Assembly: GCF_900114205.1 (NCBI RefSeq)
Contig: NZ_FOSH01000002.1
Coordinates: forward strand, 1 to 64,000
Origin: Methylophaga sulfidovorans
GTDB taxonomy: Bacteria > Pseudomonadota > Gammaproteobacteria > Nitrosococcales > Methylophagaceae
Direction: 5' to 3'
Length of the DNA: 64,000 nt
Each line of letters opens with the position of its first letter. Position 1 is the stretch's first letter. Under the pieces are notes generated by a model, which worked only from the letters and a program-made list of their open reading frames with translations, had not been told where the DNA came from and did not search any database. Positions 61,673 through 64,000 of this stretch are shown in pieces. The translations under genes were made by a program, and so were the position numbers.

Positions 61673-63502
61673 CTAGCCACGAGAAGCACGTTTACGCTCG
61701 TGCTCCAACAAAAATTTCTTACGCACACGGATAGCTTTTGGTGTGACTTCAAGTAGCTCATCATCACCAATGAATTCTAGTGCTTGTTCCAAACTCATTC
61801 GGATAGGTGGCACTAAAGTGACTGCTTCATCAGAACCTGATGCACGCATATTCGTTAATTGTTTACCTTTTAATGGGTTAACAACCAGGTCATTATCACG
61901 TGAATGAATACCAATCACCATGCCTTCATACACTTCATCACCATGTCCGATAAACATACGTCCACGATCTTGTAGGTTGAAGATAGCAAATGCAACGGCT
62001 TTACCCACACCGTTCGCTATCAACACACCATTAATACGCTTACCGAAACTACCCGCTTTCATCGGCGCATAATGATCAAATACGCTATAAATCAGGCCCG
62101 TACCCTGAGTCGCTGTCAAGAACTCTGTACGGAAGCCAATCAAGCCACGTGATGGAATAATGAAGTCAAGGCGAACACGGCCTTTACCATCTGGCACCAT
62201 ATTTTTCAGGTCAGCACCACGCTCACCCATTTTTTCCATCACGGTACCCTGATGCTCTTCTTCGATATCAATGGTCACAGATTCGAACGGTTCTTCTTTA
62301 ACACCATCCACTTCACGGATAATTACTTCCGGACGCGAAACACCTAGTTCGAAACCTTCACGGCGCATGTTTTCAATAAGAACTGACAGATGTAGCTCAC
62401 CACGACCAGAGACTTTGAACTTATCTGGATCGGTAGGTACTTGCTCTACACGTAATGCCACGTTATGAATTAACTCACGATCGAGACGCTCTTTGATTTG
62501 ACGAGTGGTAATAAACTTACCGTCTTTACCTGCAAATGGAGAGTTATTGACCTGGAAGGTCATCGTTACTGTTGGTTCATCAACAGAAAGCGGTGGCAAG
62601 GCTTCTACAGCATTGGGGTCACATAATGTGTCAGAAATATTTAATGGGTCTAAACCGGTAAAGGCAATAATATCGCCAGCTTGTGCTTCTGCCACTTCTT
62701 CGCGTTGTAGACCTAAGAAGCCCATTACCTGCTGTACACGACCGTTACGTTTTTTACCTTCACGGTCAACAACTGTGACAGGTGTATTAGTTTTTACGCG
62801 ACCACGCTCAATACGGCCAACACCGATAACACCTACATAGCTGTTATAGTCCAATGACGACACTTGCATACGGAAAGGACCATCTGCGTCCACATTCGGA
62901 TGACTGACTTTATCCACGACCAATTCAAATAGTGGCGTCATATCACCACCACGAACGGTATCTTCCATGCCTGCAAAACCGTTTAAGCCTGATGCATAAA
63001 TAACATCAAAGTCGAGCTGCTCATCAGTTGCATCCAGATTAACGAATAAATCGAAGGTTTGGTCCAATACCCAGTCCGGACGAGCAGAAGGTTTATCGAT
63101 TTTATTAATAACCACAATAGGTTTTAAACCTAATGCTAATGCTTTCTGTGTGACGAAACGCGTTTGTGGCATGGGTCCTTCTGAAGAGTCAACCAGCAAC
63201 AATACTGAGTCAACCATCGACAGAACACGTTCTACTTCACCGCCAAAATCAGCATGGCCCGGTGTATCGACGATATTGATATGATAATCGTTCCAACGAA
63301 TCGCTGTGTTTTTCGACAGAATGGTAATACCACGTTCACGTTCCAGATCATTAGAGTCCATTACGCGCTCGGTTAACTCTTCATGTTCGCCGAAAGTACC
63401 AGACTGACGAAGAAGTTGATCAACCAATGTTGTTTTACCATGGTCAACATGGGCAATAATGGCTATATTGCGGAGCTTAGAAATATCTCGTTTGTTTGTC
63501 AT
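61673..63502 (-). CDS. typA: GTPase BipA/TypA
   Basis: A 609-residue ribosome-binding GTPase with G1 AHVDHGKTT near residue 18, DTPGHADF, and NKIDKP. The TypA C-terminal part is [33 protein letters not shown]. It aids 50S assembly and stress adaptation, especially in cold. Single gene with its own terminator. Confidence 0.97.
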   Translation of the reverse strand: MTNKRDISKLRNIAIIAHVDHGKTTLVDQLLRQSGTFGEHEELTERVMDSNDLERERGITILSKNTAIRWNDYHINIVDTPGHADFGGEVERVLSMVDSVLLLVDSSEGPMPQTRFVTQKALALGLKPIVVINKIDKPSARPDWVLDQTFDLFVNLDATDEQLDFDVIYASGLNGFAGMEDTVRGGDMTPLFELVVDKVSHPNVDADGPFRMQVSSLDYNSYVGVIGVGRIERGRVKTNTPVTVVDREGKKRNGRVQQVMGFLGLQREEVAEAQAGDIIAFTGLDPLNISDTLCDPNAVEALPPLSVDEPTVTMTFQVNNSPFAGKDGKFITTRQIKERLDRELIHNVALRVEQVPTDPDKFKVSGRGELHLSVLIENMRREGFELGVSRPEVIIREVDGVKEEPFESVTIDIEEEHQGTVMEKMGERGADLKNMVPDGKGRVRLDFIIPSRGLIGFRTEFLTATQGTGLIYSVFDHYAPMKAGSFGKRINGVLIANGVGKAVAFAIFNLQDRGRMFIGHGDEVYEGMVIGIHSRDNDLVVNPLKGKQLTNMRASGSDEAVTLVPPIRMSLEQALEFIGDDELLEVTPKAIRVRKKFLLEHERKRASRG

Positions 63503-63550
63503 TTTTTGAATTCTGTATAAGCATGTCTCGCATGCGGAAAAAATATGCCC

Positions 63551-64000
63551 TTAGGCGCTTATTTGTTTTTTCGATAAATGTGGTTGCAGTGTCGTTAACA
63601 TCAATTTGTGCATACCAAGACCTGCTGCGATGACATTACCTTTGTTGAACAAATTATCTGTACCTTCAAAATCAGTCACCATTCCACCAGCCTCTTCGAC
63701 CAGAAGTAATCCAGCAGCCATATCCCAGTTTTCTAATCCCATTTCCCAGTAGCCATCAACGCGACCTGCCGCAACATAGGCAAGATCAAGTGCTGCTGAG
63801 CCAGTACGGCGAATATCAGCTACCTGAGGAAATAACGCTTTAAAACTATTGAAATAGGCATCATGAAATGATGGATATTTGAAAGGGAAACCCGTCGCAA
63901 TCAATGCACCATTAAGCTCCCTGCGTTTGGTAACACGCAGTCGACGGTCATTGAGCTTGGCGCCTTCACCACGGCTTGCAGTGAATAATTCATCGCGCTG
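63551..64000 (-). CDS. suhB: Inositol-1-monophosphatase SuhB, C-terminal part (runs off right edge)
   Basis: About 149 codons, open to the window edge; the first part reads QRDELFTASRGEGAKLNDRRLRV. ADIRRTGSAALDLAYVAAGRVDGYWEMGLENWDMAAGLLLVEEAGG carries the second family motif with metal-binding Asp (WDMAAG). The first motif (DPLDGT) would lie outside. SuhB dephosphorylates inositol phosphates and, in enterobacteria, aids rRNA transcription antitermination. The true start is off the window. Confidence 0.9.
   Translation of the reverse strand, partial: QRDELFTASRGEGAKLNDRRLRVTKRRELNGALIATGFPFKYPSFHDAYFNSFKALFPQVADIRRTGSAALDLAYVAAGRVDGYWEMGLENWDMAAGLLLVEEAGGMVTDFEGTDNLFNKGNVIAAGLGMHKLMLTTLQPHLSKKQISA

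Noticed and set aside
1-64000. CRISPR arrays, tRNA, rRNA or prophage structural genes
   Set aside because: No regularly spaced repeats, no cloverleaf or rRNA sequence that I could recognise, and no phage capsid, tail or lysis genes in either strand.

Overview
The window is a chromosomal segment of a gammaproteobacterium. The lepA-lepB-DUF4845-rnc-era-recO-pdxJ-acpS block, the rpoE-rseA-rseB-rseC-mucD operon, nadB, ygfZ, typA and a lexA-dinB pair all have gammaproteobacterial organisation. An NAD-linked, molybdenum-dependent formate dehydrogenase (fdsGBA, fdhD, fdsD), a nearby molybdate uptake operon and a glucosylglycerate compatible-solute cluster suggest a salt-adapted methylotroph. Methylophaga is my best guess, from general knowledge rather than from any marker gene here.

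Layout. 1-1225 is accessory DNA: the N-terminus of an IS4-type transposase, a truncated REP-associated (Y1) transposase, a small hypothetical gene, and a complete integron-type gene cassette with a recognisable attC site. 1220-6839 is a nitric-oxide defence cluster (HPP membrane protein, nnrS, hmp, divergent norR), with three NorR-type sites and a sigma-54 promoter between hmp and norR. 6988-10399 is an AT-rich three-gene operon (PD-(D/E)xK nuclease, small wHTH-like protein, SMC-like ATPase) resembling the Lamassu/DdmABC anti-phage and anti-plasmid family. A ~0.5-kb segment carrying the 3' end of the HPP gene is present twice (1220-1735 and a decayed copy at 10474-10955). Each copy borders one of the two accessory insertions.

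11011-24571 is the molybdenum/formate region: modE-modA-modB-modC, an ADP-ribosylglycohydrolase, dbpA, a methyltransferase, a YciA-like thioesterase, then fdsG-fdsB-fdsA-fdhD-fdsD read leftward from a promoter with two matching palindromic operators. A probable sigma-54-driven small RNA lies between fds and a CDF metal transporter. 25987-31664 encodes a closed glucosylglycerate cycle: a glycerate kinase/phosphatase fusion, GpgS, a GH13 phosphorylase-like enzyme and GalU.

31710-43322 holds dinB-lexA (with an unusual tandem repeat in place of a normal SOS box), a SulP transporter, two tiny membrane proteins, an AlkD-like HEAT-repeat protein, a PEP-CTERM protein behind a probable cyclic-di-GMP riboswitch, rlmD, a YdbH/YnbE-YdbL-like envelope pair and cysM-acpS. 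43319-64000 is mostly core housekeeping: pdxJ to lepA, a MATE exporter, the sigma-E operon, nadB, ygfX/ygfZ, a PilSR-like two-component pair, typA, and suhB running off the right edge.

No rRNA, tRNA, CRISPR array, integron integrase or replication origin was seen.
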